Notes under the pieces: generated by a model
Databases searched by the model: none
What the model was told of the DNA's origin: nothing
Seen by the model: the letters and a program-made list of their open reading frames with translations, nothing else
Origin: Siphonodentalium dalli
Taxonomy: Eukaryota > Mollusca > Scaphopoda > Gadilida > Siphonodentaliidae
DNA length: 64,000 bases
Direction: 5' to 3'
Assembly: GCA_032622095.1 (NCBI GenBank)
Contig: CP136064.1
Coordinates: 38,304,426-38,368,425 of the forward strand
Translations under genes and position numbers: made by a program
Shown: positions 1 to 11,977 of the stretch, one piece after another
Position numbering within the stretch: position 1 is the stretch's first letter
Layout: every line of letters begins with the position of its first letter

Positions 1-1934
1 ATGGTTGAGTTATCAATTTCTAGCTTATATTTATTCATCGTTTTATCAAGTTATTTTGACAGAGAAAAGCTTCCTAGTCAGTCCCGCTAATTGGTCAGTT
101 CTGGTGTGACATGAAAACTAGCACTAGCCAGTAGTGGTACTGGACTGGGAACCAGTTATCTTATGGTTGCGTAACCAATTTGAAGTTTAGATTTGTTGTC
201 ATTTTATAAAGTTATTTGGACAGAGAACAGCTTTCTAGTCAGTCCCACTAATTGGTCAGTTCTGGTGCGAAAAGAAAACTAGCACTAGCCAGTAGTGGTG
301 CTGGACTGGGAACCAGTCATCTTATGGTTGAGTTATCGATTTCAAGTTTATATTTAATCATTGTTTCATCAAGTTATTTGGACAGAGAACAGCTTTCTAG
401 TCAGTCCCACAACTTGGTCAGTTCTGGTGTGATATGAAAACTAGCACTAGCCAGTAGTGGTGTTGGACTGGGAACCAGTCATCTTATGTTTGAGTTACCA
501 ATTTGAAGTTAATATCTGTTCATCATTTTATCAATTTAGACAGAGAAAAGCTTCCTAGTCAGTCCCACTATTTAGTCAGTTCTGGTGTGATATGAAAACT
601 AGCACTAGCCAGTAGTGGTGCTGGACTGGGAACCAGTCATCTTATGGTTGAGTTATCGATTTCAAGTTTACATTTAATCATCGTTTTATCAAGTTATTTG
701 GACAGAGAAAAGCTTCCTAGTCAGTCCCACAATTTGGTCAGTTCTGGTGTGATATGGAAACTAGCACTAGTCAGTAGTGGTGTTGGACTGGGAACCAGTC
801 ATCTTACGGTTGAGTTATCGATTTCAAGTTTATATTTAATCATCGTTTTATCAAGTTATTTGGACAGAGAACAGCTTTCTAGTCAGTCCCACTAATTGGT
901 CAGTTCTGGTGTGATATGAAAACTAGCACTAGCCAGTAGTGGTAGAGGACTGGGAACCAGTCATCTTATGGTTGAGTTATCAATTTCTAGCTTATATTTA
1001 TTCATCGTTTTATCAAGTTATTTTGACAGAGAAAAGCTTCCTAGTCAGTCCCGCTAATTGGTCAGTTCTGGTGTGACATGAAAACTAGCACTAGCCAGTA
1101 GTGGTACTGGACTGGGAACCAGTTATCTTATGGTTGCGTAACCAATTTGAAGTTTAGATTTGTTGTCATTTTATAAAGTTATTTGGACAGAGAACAGCTT
1201 TCTAGTCAGTCCCACTAATTGGTCAGTTCTGGTGCGAAAAGAAAACTAGCACTAGCCAGTAGTGGTGCTGGACTGGGAACCAGTCATCTTATGGTTGAGT
1301 TATCGATTTCAAGTTTATATTTAATCATTGTTTCATCAAGTTATTTGGACAGAGAACAGCTTTCTAGTCAGTCCCACAACTTGGTCAGTTCTGGTGTGAT
1401 ATGAAAACTAGCACTAGCCAGTAGTGGTGTTGGACTGGGAACCAGTCATCTTATGTTTGAGTTACCAATTTGAAGTTAATATCTGTTCATCATTTTATCA
1501 ATTTAGACAGAGAAAAGCTTCCTAGTCAGTCCCACTATTTAGTCAGTTCTGGTGTGATATGAAAACTAGCACTAGCCAGTAGTGGTGCTGGACTGGGAAC
1601 CAGTCGTCTTATGGTTGAGTTATCGATTTCAAGTTTACATTTAATCATCGTTTTATCAAGTTATTTGGACAGAGAAAAGCTTCCTAGTCAGTCCCACAAT
1701 TTGGTCAGTTCTGGTGTGATATGGAAACTAGCCCTAGCCAGTAGTGGTGTTGGACTGGGAACCAGTCATCTTACGGTTGAGTTATCGATTTCAAGTTTAT
1801 ATTTAATCATCGTTTTATCAAGTTATTTGGACAGAGAACAGCTTTCTAGTCAGTCCCACTAATTGGTCAGTTCTGGTGTGATATGAAAACTAGCACTAGC
1901 CAGTAGTGGTGTTGGACAGGGAACCAGTCATCTT
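1..1934 (+). repeat. 967-bp higher-order repeat, two tandem copies
   Basis: Positions 1-967 repeat at 968-1934 with only scattered single-base changes (for example CATCTT against CGTCTT near 1605). The unit is six monomers and includes the variants GGTTGCGTAACC, GGTGCGAAAAG and GTGGTAGAGGAC. The same order recurs with the same 967-bp spacing between about 2500 and 3640, where E1 cuts the last copy. This points to amplification in multi-monomer blocks. Confidence 0.9.
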
Positions 1935-3643
1935 ATCTATGAGTTACCAATTTGAAGTTAATATCTGTTCATCATTTTATCAATTTAGACAGAAAAGCTT
2001 CCTAGTCAGTCCCACTATTTAGTCAGTTCTGGTGTGATATGAAAACTAGCACTAGCCAGTAGTGGTGCTGGACTGGGAACCAGTCATCTTATGTTTGAGT
2101 TACCAATTTGAAGTTAATATTTGTTCATCATTTTATCAATTTTGACAGAGAAAAGATTCCTAGTCAGTCCCACTATTTAGTCAGTTCTGGTGTGATATGA
2201 AAACTAGCACTAGCCAGTAGTGGTGCTGGATTGGGAACCAGTCATCTTATGGTTGAGTTATCGATTTCAAGTTTATATTTAATCATCGTTTTATCAAGTT
2301 ATTTGGACAGAGAACAGCTTTCTAGTCAGTCCCACTAATTGGTCAGTTCTGGTGTGACATGAAAACTAGCACTAGCCAGTAGTGGTACTGGATTGGGAAC
2401 CAGTTATCTTATGGTTGCGTAACCAATTTGAAGTTTAGATTTATTCATCATTTTATAAAGTTATTTGGACAGAGAACAGCTTTCTAGTCAGTCCCACTAA
2501 TTGGTCAGTTCTGGTGTGAAAAGAAAACTAGCACTAGCCAGTAGTGGTGCTGGACTGGGAACCAGTCATCTTATGGTTGAGTTATCGATTTCAAGTTTAT
2601 ATTTAATCAACGTTTCATCAAGTTATTTGGACAGAGAACAGCTTTCTAGTCAGTCCCACAATTTGGTCAGTTCTGGTGTGATATGAAAACTAGCACTAGC
2701 CAGTAGTGGTGTTGGACTGGGAACCAGTCATCTTATGTTTGAGTTACCAATTTGAAGTTTATATTTGTTCATCATTTTATCAATTTTGATAGAGAAAAGC
2801 TTCCTAGTCAGTCCCACTATTTAGTCAGTTCTGGTGTGATATGAAAACTAGCACTAGCCAGTAGTGGTGCTGGACTGGGAACCAGTCATCTTATGGTTGA
2901 GTTATCAATTTCAAGTTTACATTTAATCATCGTTTTATCAAGTTATTTGGACAGAGAAAAGCTTCCTAGTCAGTCCCACAATTTGGTCAGTTCTGGTGTG
3001 ATATGGAAACTAGCACTAGCCAGTAGTGGTGTTGGACTGGGAACCAGTCATCTTACGGTTGAGTTATCGATTTCAAGTTTATATTTAATCATCGTTTTAT
3101 CAAGTTATTTGGACAGAGAACAGCTTTCTAGTCAGTCCCACTAATTGGTCAGTTCTGGTGTGATATGAAAACTAGCACTAGCCAGTAGTGGTAGAGGACT
3201 GGGAACCAGTCATCTTATGGTTGAGTTATCAATTTCTAGCTTATATTTATTCATTGTTTTATCAAGTTATTTTGACAGAGAAAAGCTTCCTAGTCAGTCC
3301 CGCTAATTGGTCAGTTCTGGTGTGACATGAAAACTAGCACTAGCCAGTAGTGGTACTGGACTGGGAACCAGTTATCTTATGGTTGCGTAACCAATTTGAA
3401 GTTTAGATTTGTTGTCATTTTATAAAGTTATTTGGACAGAGAACAGCTTTCTAGTCAGTCCCACTAATTGGTCAGTTCTGGTGCGAAAAGAAAACTAGCA
3501 CTAGCCAGTAGTGGTGCTGGACTGGGAACCAGTCATCTTATGGTTGAGTTATCGATTTCAAGTTTATATTTAATCATCGTTTCATCAAGTTATTTGGACA
3601 GAGAACAGCTTTCTAGTCAGTCCCACAACTTGGTCAGTTCTGG
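1..3643 (+). repeat. Satellite block I (162/158-bp monomers, left edge truncated)
   Basis: Head-to-tail monomers, all in the same orientation, recognised by landmarks that recur every 157-162 bp: GGTTGAGTTATC, GGACAGAGAA, CTAGTCAGTCCCAC, GGTCAGTTCTGGTGTGATATG, ACTAGCACTAGCCAGTAG and GGACTGGGAACCAGTCATCTT. Type A has GAAAAGCTTCC (a HindIII site). Type B has GAACAGCTTTC (no site). Type C reads ATGTTTGAGTTACCAATTTG and is 4 bp shorter. This block also has a private variant with GGTTGCGTAACC and another with TCAATTTCTAGC. The block ends at the E1 insertion. Short open frames cross monomers because 162 is divisible by three; I do not regard them as genes. Confidence 0.97.
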
Positions 3644-3674
3644 CAGGGAACTTAAATAACGGGAAGGTTCACTT
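3644..3674 (+). repeat. E1 left terminal inverted repeat
   Basis: Starts CAGGGAACTTAAATAAC. It pairs imperfectly (23 of 31) with 7010-7040, whose reverse complement starts CAAGGATCATAAATAAC. The start is fixed by the GTTCTGG duplication immediately outside. Confidence 0.75.
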
Positions 3675-4629
3675 CCCATTGGTTCTATTGTAATGCGTAC
3701 CGCCACAGCGCCCTCTTGCGGTCGGTAGGTTAAACCGAGAAATGCGTCTATGGATACACTATAGAATTATATAGAGTTGCTCATTTCTCCCGTCCAAAAA
3801 TCATTTTAAAACAACATTTAAACGAAATGTTCCCTATTTTGTCGATATTTCCATAAACAATACGCATTGACCTACACTATATTGAACTTTCTGGTGAAAG
3901 TTACTACTAATGTCCAGTTAAAACGATGAAAAGCATCACCCAAATTCGCTGTCAATCAGTCAATTTGTATACAACTGAACTTTTTGTGTTTGTATTTGTT
4001 TAGTACTATAATATATAACTACATGCGTATCTGAATTATAATATATGGCATTGACCAGTCATTTATAGAACTTAAATCAAAATTTAGCCAAAATAGTTTT
4101 TGTTTAAATTTTATGAACAGGCCATAGGGACATATTATAATATAGGCCTACCACTAGTACCAGTACCATATTACCATTATTCATTAGTGACATTACTAAC
4201 TTTACTTGCAGTTCTACCATCCCAATTAACCATTTACCAGGCTGGAAAACTGGATAGATCAATCATGAACTAATATAATAGAGTATATATAACTAATATA
4301 GGCCTATTATTACTAGTAAGTCTATTATTAACCAAGTGCTACACTTCAAAGTCCAGCTGACACACTGGAAAACTTTTACATATCTCATGTCATTAAATTG
4401 ACTCAAAAATAATTCCTCAAAATGATCTAGGTCTAGTCCGGCATCGCTCACAATGATACCATTTTAGATTATACAACATTTTATTCAATGCACATGTATG
4501 AAGATCAGAAAACCCAATTATTTTTAAGCATTTATATCTCAATTACGCTTAAGCATATTTCAGATATGTAGGAGGCGTAATTCATATTTAATATCTTATT
4601 AATATTACGCTTAAGTGTAATTCAGATTT

Positions 4630-4903
4630 CCATTACACTTAAGGAGGCCCCCACCCCCACCCCCCGTGGAATACGGAATACCACTTAACACAGATGGTGG
4701 AATACGGAATACCAGTTAACAGCCATATGGAATACATAAAAATATATGAAAATTCCATTTTTTGGAAGGTCGGCGTACGAATACCTGTATTTTTGGAATA
4801 CCGAATACCTCCTAACAGAGGGCCGGAATACGGCGTACCGCATAACAGGGCATGGAATACGGCGTACGAAAAGAGAGGGTGGGGGCCTCCTTAAGCCTAA
4901 TGG
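4630..4903. repeat. Nested inverted repeat with GGAATAC-rich core inside E1
   Basis: An 18-bp perfect inverted repeat (TTAAGGAGGCCCCCACCC at 4639-4656, complement at 4877-4894) extends outward to 27 bp with two mismatches. The enclosed DNA repeats GGAATAC, CGGAATACC and GGCGTAC in both orientations. It looks like a small hairpin or MITE-type insertion. Open frames on both strands here are by-products of the repeated GAATAC motif. Confidence 0.7.
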
Positions 4904-5466
4904 AATTTGGCATCCCACCACACAATTATGGATTTATAGATTTACCGTACACTATAAGTGCAAATGAATTGCACTTCTTGACTTAACCATAATTAAATTA
5001 GATTAAGTTACCACCCCCGGGTATTTTTTTTATTTATATATTTAATATTTTTATATAAAATAATATAATAAAATTTAAAACAAAATTCCCGGATTCCTGT
5101 GATGGAATCGCGCATGTTGATTGTCATTACTGAAAATTTGAATTTTGTCTCCCATAACTCCCATTTTGCATTTTGATAAAAAAAAATTACTATGAATACA
5201 TGTACCGGTGCAAATGTGCAATAGCATTACATTAAATTATATTGTAAATGATGAAATACTCCCAAATGACAGATGTCAATCTACACTTATTAAGCATACC
5301 ATTATTTGAAGGGTAATTAATGCCTCATATGTCATTATATGATATATATATCAATGAATTTATAGTGAAAGACTAATAGTACATACAGAAACTAGAACAA
5401 AATGCTATAAAAAAAAACTTGATCAATACATTTTAACAAATGTCAAAATAAGTGGATTCCAAGGAC

Positions 5467-5800
5467 CCATGCTATGGGAAGCCAAATTAACATTTAATAA
5501 ATAATTGAGCTTAAGCGCAATAAGGAATCTTCTTATTGCGCTTAAGCGCAATAAGGAATATTCTTATTGCGCTTAAGCGCAATTAGATCTTCCCTTATTG
5601 CGCTTAAGCGCAATAAGACTATTCCTTATTGCGCTTAAGCACAATAAGGAAATTCCTTATTGCGCTTAATTAATTAAGCGCAATAAGAAATTCCTTATTG
5701 CGCTTAAGCCTTAAGCGCAATAAGAGATTCCTTAAGGGATTCCTTATTGCGCTTGAGCTCAATTATTTATTAAATGTCAATTTGGCTTATCATACCATGC
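5467..5800. repeat. Perfectly nested palindrome cluster (cruciform-prone) inside E1
   Basis: The outer arms, running from about GCCAAATTAACATTTAATAA at 5481 to the mirror TTATTAAATGTCAATTTGGC ending near 5787, are inverted copies with very few mismatches, and weaker pairing continues outward to about 5467 and 5800. Between them, GCGCTTAAGCGCAATAAGGA and its complement alternate about every 35-45 bp, so the whole 330 bp is a palindrome built of smaller palindromes. No coding potential is seen. Confidence 0.85.
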
Positions 5801-7009
5801 ATGTCATGATAGGGCAATCATTTTAAATATTTTACATATAATAAGAGAAATTGCTTCACAACAGATCAACAGTTAATCAACTTAATCATTAATGTGTCAT
5901 ATGAATTAATATGTTGTGCAAATATCAAGGTGTGAGGGGATGAATATACTGACTGAGTTACAAGATATCAAATATGACATTTCCTATTAATGCGATGCCC
6001 ATGTAACAATGACAAATTTTACTAAGTTGACCATACCGGTAGGCTGTACTGCATGAAAGAATCAACATATTTGGGGGGGGGGACATGTTCTCCAGCTGAG
6101 AATATCACCATATAATTTGACATGGCCTAATATTTCTGATTGGACAATTGAACACATAACTTTAGAAATGCTCTATTGCAACTGCATGTAGATAATATGA
6201 ATTGTGTTGATTTGGGGAACACTACCATGTAAAAGTGGAAGATTCAGGTTGAATAAATACAAATGGAGTGCCCATCTGAATTTGATGACATTTTTTTAGG
6301 TACAAAAATGTCTATAACTCAAACAATAATTAGCCTATTAAGTTAACTAAACTGAAAAAAAAAGGTTTTCAGATTTGTGATCCCAATAGATGAGTTCTAC
6401 AAATAAGATAAAAAGTGAAAGGACGAATTTGAAATTTCCATGTACTAAACCAATAGTCACAGTGCCACATATGCAGGCACACTGCGCCCACACACACGCT
6501 GACACAGACTGCAGATAAATTTTAAGACAACGTAAAAATGTAAACAAAAATAAAAGTTAAAAACATTCTTTAAAAGTTGCAACAAAACAAAAATAACAAC
6601 TGTAGTACGCAAGGATTGAATATAAACGACGTATTTTCTCAGTTATAAAAGTGGCTGGGTAGTTTTCCTTGCTTTTGGTTGAGAATGTTGACCAAAAACG
6701 ATGTACCAGTATTTCCATTCACTCGTATTCGTCGGAATTTGACACTGACAGACCGATTAAAATAAATCAGAATAAAGTCAACAACCGTTATTAAAATGAA
6801 ATAAACGTAACAATCACCAAGATTAATACTCGGTGAATATATAGATCACTTCAGTTTACCTCTACATGGTCTAGGTGGCCGGTGAGTCATTTGATACAAA
6901 AAACATTCATTCGATTTCTGTATTCCTCGTGTATTTACCATTTCAAATACGGCGCCTGTCCTACCAGGAGGATCGATAACTCTACCAAGACGATTACACA
7001 AATATGATT

Positions 7010-7040
7010 GGGTGAGCCATCCTGTTATTTATGATCCTTG
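7010..7040 (-). repeat. E1 right terminal inverted repeat
   Basis: Mirror of 3644-3674. The satellite resumes at 7041 with GTTCTGGTGTG, exactly in phase with the left flank once the 7-bp duplication is removed. Confidence 0.75.
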
Positions 7041-10000
7041 GTTCTGGTGTGATATGAAAACTAGCACTAGCCAGTAGTGGTGTTGGACTGGGAACCAGTC
7101 ATCTTATGTTTGAGTTACCAATTTGAAGTTAATATTTGTTCATCATTTTATCAATTTTGACAGAGAAAAGCTTCCTAGTCAGTCCCACTATTTAGTCAGT
7201 TCTGGTGTGATATGAAAACTAGCACTAGCCAGTAGTGGTGCTGGACTGGGAACCAGTCATCTTATGGTTGAGTTATCGATTTCAAGTTTACATTTAATCA
7301 TCGTTTTATCAAGTTATTTGGACAGAGAAAAGCTTCCTAGTCAGTCCCACAATTTGGTCAGTTCTGGTGTGATATGGAAACTAGCACTAGCCAGTAGTGG
7401 TGTTGGACTGGGAACCAGTCATCTTACGGTTGAGTTATCGATTTCAAGTTTATATTTAATCATCGTTTTATCAAGTTATTTGGACAGAGAACAGCTTTCT
7501 AGTCAGTCCCACTAATTGGTCAGTTCTGGTGTGATATGAAAACTAGCACTAGCCAGTAGTGGTGTTAGACAGGGAACCAGTCATCTTATCTATGAGTTAC
7601 CAATTTGAAGTTAATATCTGTTCATCATTTTATCAATTTAGACAGAGAAAAGCTTCCTAGTCAGTCCCACTATTTAGTCAGTTCTGGTGTGATATGAAAA
7701 CTAGCACTAGCCAGTAGTGGTGCTGGACTGGGAACCAGTCATCTTATGTTTGAGTTACCAATTTGAAGTTAATATTTGTTCATCATTTTATCAATTTTGA
7801 CAGAGAAAAGCTTCCTAGTCAGTCCCACTATTTAGTCAGTTCTGGTGTGATATGAAAACAAGCACTAGCCAGTAGTGGTGCTGGACTGGGAACCAGTCAT
7901 CTTATGGTTGAGTTATCGATTTCAAGTTTATATTTAATCATCGTTTTATCAAGTTATTTGGACAGAGAACAGCTTTCTAGTCAGTCCCACTAATTGGTCA
8001 GTTCTGGTGTGATATGAAAACTAGCACTAGCCAGTAGTGGTAGAGGACTGGGAACCAGTCATCTTATGGTTGAGTTATCAATTTCTAGCTTATATTTATT
8101 CATCGTTTTATCAAGTTATTTTGACAGAGAAAAGCTTCCTAGTCAGTCCCGCTAATTGGTCAGTTCTTGTGTGACATGAAAACTAGCACTAGCCAGTAGT
8201 GGTACTGGACTGGGAACCAGTTATCTTATGGTTGCGTAACCAATTTGAAGTTTAGATTTGTTGTCATTTTATAAAGTTATTTGGACAGAGAACAGCTTTC
8301 TAGTCAGTCCCACTAATTGGTCAGTTCTGGTGCGAAAAGAAAACTAGCACTAGCCAGTAGTGGTGCTGGACTGGGAACCAGTCATCCTATGGTTGAGTTA
8401 TCGATTTCAAGTTTATATTTAATCATCGTTTCATCAAGTTATTTGGACAGAGAACAGCTTTCTAGTCAGTCCCACAACTTGGTCAGTTCTGGTGTGATAT
8501 GAAAACTAGCACTAGCCAGTAGTGGTGTTGGACTGGGAACCAGTCATCTTATGTTTGAGTTACCAATTTGAAGTTAATATTTGTTCATCATTTTATCAAT
8601 TTTGACAGAGAAAAGCTTCCTAGTCAGTCCCACTATTTAGTCAGTTCTGGTGTGATATGAAAACTAGCACTAGCCAGTAGTGGTGCTGGACTGGGAACCA
8701 GTCATCTTATGGTTGAGTTATCGATTTCAAGTTTACATTTAATCATCGTTTTATCAAGTTATTTGGACAGAGAAAAGCTTCCTAGTCAGTCCCACAATTT
8801 GGTCAGTTCTGGTGTGATATGGAAACTAGCACTAGCCAGTAGTGGTGTTGGACTGGGAACCAGTCATCTTACGGTTGAGTTATCGATTTCAAGTTTATAT
8901 GTAATCATCGTTTTATCAAGTTATTTGGACAGAGAACAGCTTTCTAGTCAGTCCCACTAATTGGTCAGTTCTGGTGTGATATGAAAACTAGCACTAGCCA
9001 GTAGTGGTGTTGGACAGGGAACCAGTCATCTTATCTATGAGTTACCAATTTGAAGTTAATATCTGTTCATCATTTTATCAATTTAGACAGAGAAAAGCTT
9101 CCTAGTCAGTCCCACTATTTAGTCAGTTCTGGTGTGATATGAAAACTAGCACTAGCCAGTAGTGGTGCTGGACTGGGAACCAGTCATCTTATGTTTGAGT
9201 TACCAATTTGAAGTTAATATTTGTTCATCATTTTATCAATTTTGACAGAGAAAAGCTTCCTAGTCAGTCCCACTATTTAGTCAGTTCTGGTGTGATATGA
9301 AAACTAGCACTAGCCAGTAGTGGTGCTGGACTGGGAACCAGTCATCTTATGGTTGAGTTATCGATTTCAAGTTTATATTTAATCATCGTTTTATCAAGTT
9401 ATTTGGACAGAGAACAGCTTTCTAGTCAGTCCCACTAATTGGTCAGTTCTGGTGTGATATGAAAACTAGCACTAGCCAGTAGTGGTAGAGGACTGGGAAC
9501 CAGTCATCTTATGGTTGAGTCATCAATTTCTAGCTTATATTTATTCATCGTTTTATCAAGTTATTTTGACAGAGAAAAGCTTCCTAGTCAGTCCCGCTAA
9601 TTGGTCAGTTCTGGTGTGACATGAAAACTAGCACTAGCCAGTAGTGGTGTTGGACTGGGAACCAGTCATCTTATGTTTGAGTTACCAATTTGAAGTTAAT
9701 ACTTGTTCATCATTTTATCAATTTTGACAGAGAAAAGCTTCCTAGTCAGTCCCACTATTTAGTCAGTTCTGGTGTGATATGAAAACTAGCACTAGCCAGT
9801 AGTGGTGCTGGACTGGGAACCAGTCATCTTATGGTTGAGTTATCGATTTCAAGTTTACATTTAATCATCGTTTTATCAAGTTATTTGACAGAGAAAAGCT
9901 TCCTAGTCAGTCCCACAATTTGGTCAGTTCTGGTGTGATATGAAAACTAGCACTAGCCAGTAGTGGTGTTGGACTGGGAACCAGTCATCTTATGTTTGAG

Positions 10001-10134
10001 TTACCAATTTGAAGTTAATATTTGTTCATCATTTTATCAATTTTGACAGAGAAAAGCTTCCTAGTCAGTCTCACAATTTGGTCAGTTCTGGTGTGATATG
10101 GAAACTAGCACTAGCCAGTAGTGGTGTTTGACTG
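7041..10134 (+). repeat. Satellite block II
   Basis: Same monomer types as block I. A 1445-bp spacing (nine monomers) repeats: the TCAATTTCTAGC variant at 8066 recurs at 9511, and the type-A monomer at 7264 recurs at 8709. Block II ends where a 148-bp pearl-like fragment replaces the middle of a monomer after GTGGTGTTTGACTG. Confidence 0.95.
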
Positions 10135-10282
10135 AAATTTTTTTTAGTTATCGCACCATGCGTAAAGTGTCTATGGGCAGACAGACAGACAGATGGACAG
10201 ACAGACGGATGGACGGACACACAACGAGTGGTCAATCCGGACGTCGACATTATGTTTACCATACTATGGTATGGGTAAACAT
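10135..10282 (+). mobile_element. Truncated pearl/Helentron-like fragment with (ACAG/ACGG)n and terminal hairpin
   Basis: Contains AGTTATCGC, a GACAGACAGACAGATGGACAG-type tetranucleotide run (about 10179-10220), the block CGAGTGGTCAATCCGGACG, and a hairpin at 10252-10282 (ATGTTTACCATA with TATGGGTAAACAT). The same series occurs twice at the right end of E4 (40490-40593 and 40930-41033). Only the right-hand tail is present. The right junction, AAAAAGCATCTTAGTCAG, is the same satellite position as the E4 right junction, while the left junction is in a different part of the monomer. Confidence 0.8.
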
Positions 10283-11977
10283 AAAAAGCATCTTAGTCAG
10301 TCCCGCTAATTGGTCAGTTCTGGTGTGACATGAAAACTAGCACTAGCTTGTAGTGGTGCTGTAGTTGGAACCAGTCATCTTACGGTTGAGTTATCGATTT
10401 AAAGTTTATATTTAATCATCGTTTTATCAAGTTATTTTGACAGAGAAAAGATTCCTAGTCAGTCCCACGATTTGGTCAGTTCTGGTGTGATATGTAAACT
10501 AGCACTAGCCAGTAGTGGTGCTGGACTGGGAACCAGTCATCTTATGGTTGAGTTATCGATTTCAAGTTTACATTTAATCATCGTTTTATCAAGTTATTTT
10601 GACAGAGAAAAGCTTCCTAGTCAGTCCCACAATTGGTCACTTCTCGTGTGATATGAAAACTAGCACTAGCCAGTAGTGGTACTGGACTGGGAACCAGTCA
10701 TCTTATGATTGAGTTATCGATTTCAAGTTTATATTTAATCATTGTTTTATCAAGTTATTTTGACAGAGAAAAGCTTTCTAGTCAGTCCCACTAATTGGTC
10801 AGTTCTGGTGTGATATGAAAACTAGCACTAGCCAGTAGTGGTGTTGGAAGTATATATTTGTTCACCATTTCAAAAGTGAAAATCTTCCTAGTTAGTCCCA
10901 CAATTTGGTCAGTTCTGGTGTGATAAGAAAACTAGCACTAGCCAGTAGTGGTACTGGATAGGGAACCAGTCATCTTATGGTTGAGTTATCGATTTCTAGC
11001 TTATATTGAATCAATGTTTTATCAAGTTATTTTGACAGAAAATATTCCTGGTGTGATATGAAAACTAGCATTAGTCAGAAGTGGTACTGGACAGGGAACC
11101 AGTCAACTTATGGTTGAGTTATCGATTTCTAGCTTATATTGAATCATTGTTTTATCAAGTTATTTTGACAGAAAATCTTCCTAGTCAGTCCCACTATTTG
11201 GTCAGTTCTGGTGTGATATGAAAACTAGCACTAGCCAGTAGTGGTACTGGACTGGGAACCAGTCATCTTATGGTTGAGTTATCGATTTCAAGTTTACATT
11301 TAATCATCGTTTTAACAAGTTATTTGGACAGAGAAAAGCTTCCTAGTCAGTCCCACAATTGGTCACTTCTGGTGTGATATGAAAACTAGCACTAGCCAGT
11401 AGTGGTACTGGACTGGGAACCAGTCATCTTATGGTTGAGTTTTCAATTTCAAGTTTACATTTAATCATCGTTTTAACAAGTTATTTGGACAGAGTAAAAC
11501 TTCCTAATCAGTCCCACAATTTGGTCAGTTCTGGTGTGATATGAAAACTAGCAGTAGCCAGGACTGGGAACCGGTCATCTTATGTTTGAGTTACCAATTT
11601 TAAGTTAATATTTGTTCATCATTTTATCAATTTTGACAGAGAAAAGCTTCCTAGTCAGTCCCACAATTTGGTCAGTTCTTGTGTGATATAAAAACTAGCA
11701 CTAGCCAGTAGTGGTGCTGGACTGGGAACCAGTCATCTTACGGTTGAGTTATCGATTTCAAGTTTACATTTAATCATCGTTTTATCAAGTTATTTGGACA
11801 GAGAAAAGCTACCTAGTCAGTCTCACAATTTGGTCAGTTCTGGTGTGATATGAAAACTAGCACTAGCCAGTAGTGGTGTTGGACTGAGAACCAGTCATCT
11901 TATGTTTGAATTACCAATTTGAAGTTAATATTTGTTCATCATTTTATCAATTTTGACAGAGAAAAGCTTCCTAGTCA
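10283..11977 (+). repeat. Satellite block III (diverged monomers)
   Basis: Monomers here carry more private changes and partial deletions than elsewhere. Examples are a monomer collapsed at 10846-10900 (GTGTTGGAAGTATATATTTG), GATTTCTAGCTTATATTGAATC at 10991 and 11128, and GCAGTAGCCAGGACTGGG at about 11552. This fits an older, less homogenised part of the array. The block ends at the E2 target duplication TCA. Confidence 0.93.

Larger units (their letters stand above)
3644..7040. mobile_element. E1: non-autonomous DNA transposon with 31-bp TIRs and 7-bp TSD
   Basis: The satellite is interrupted between two copies of GTTCTGG (3637-3643 and 7041-7047), which form a 7-bp target duplication. The first 31 bases and the reverse complement of the last 31 match at 23 positions. 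Both contain AAATAAC at positions 11-17, and both start CA. No transposase frame is visible: the interior is AT-rich, stop-dense and contains nested inverted repeats. The ends recall P-superfamily TIRs (AAATAAC near a CA terminus, 31 bp). The CAGGG start could also suggest hAT, but hAT duplicates 8 bp. Superfamily assignment is tentative. Confidence 0.75.

Noticed and set aside
1-3643. CRISPR-like array of regular repeats
   Set aside because: Whole 158-162-bp monomers are conserved with no unique spacers; this is tandem satellite DNA in a eukaryotic context.
4685-4967. Overlapping frames on both strands between 4685 and 4967
   Set aside because: By-product of repeated GGAATAC/GTATTCC motifs inside the nested inverted repeat.
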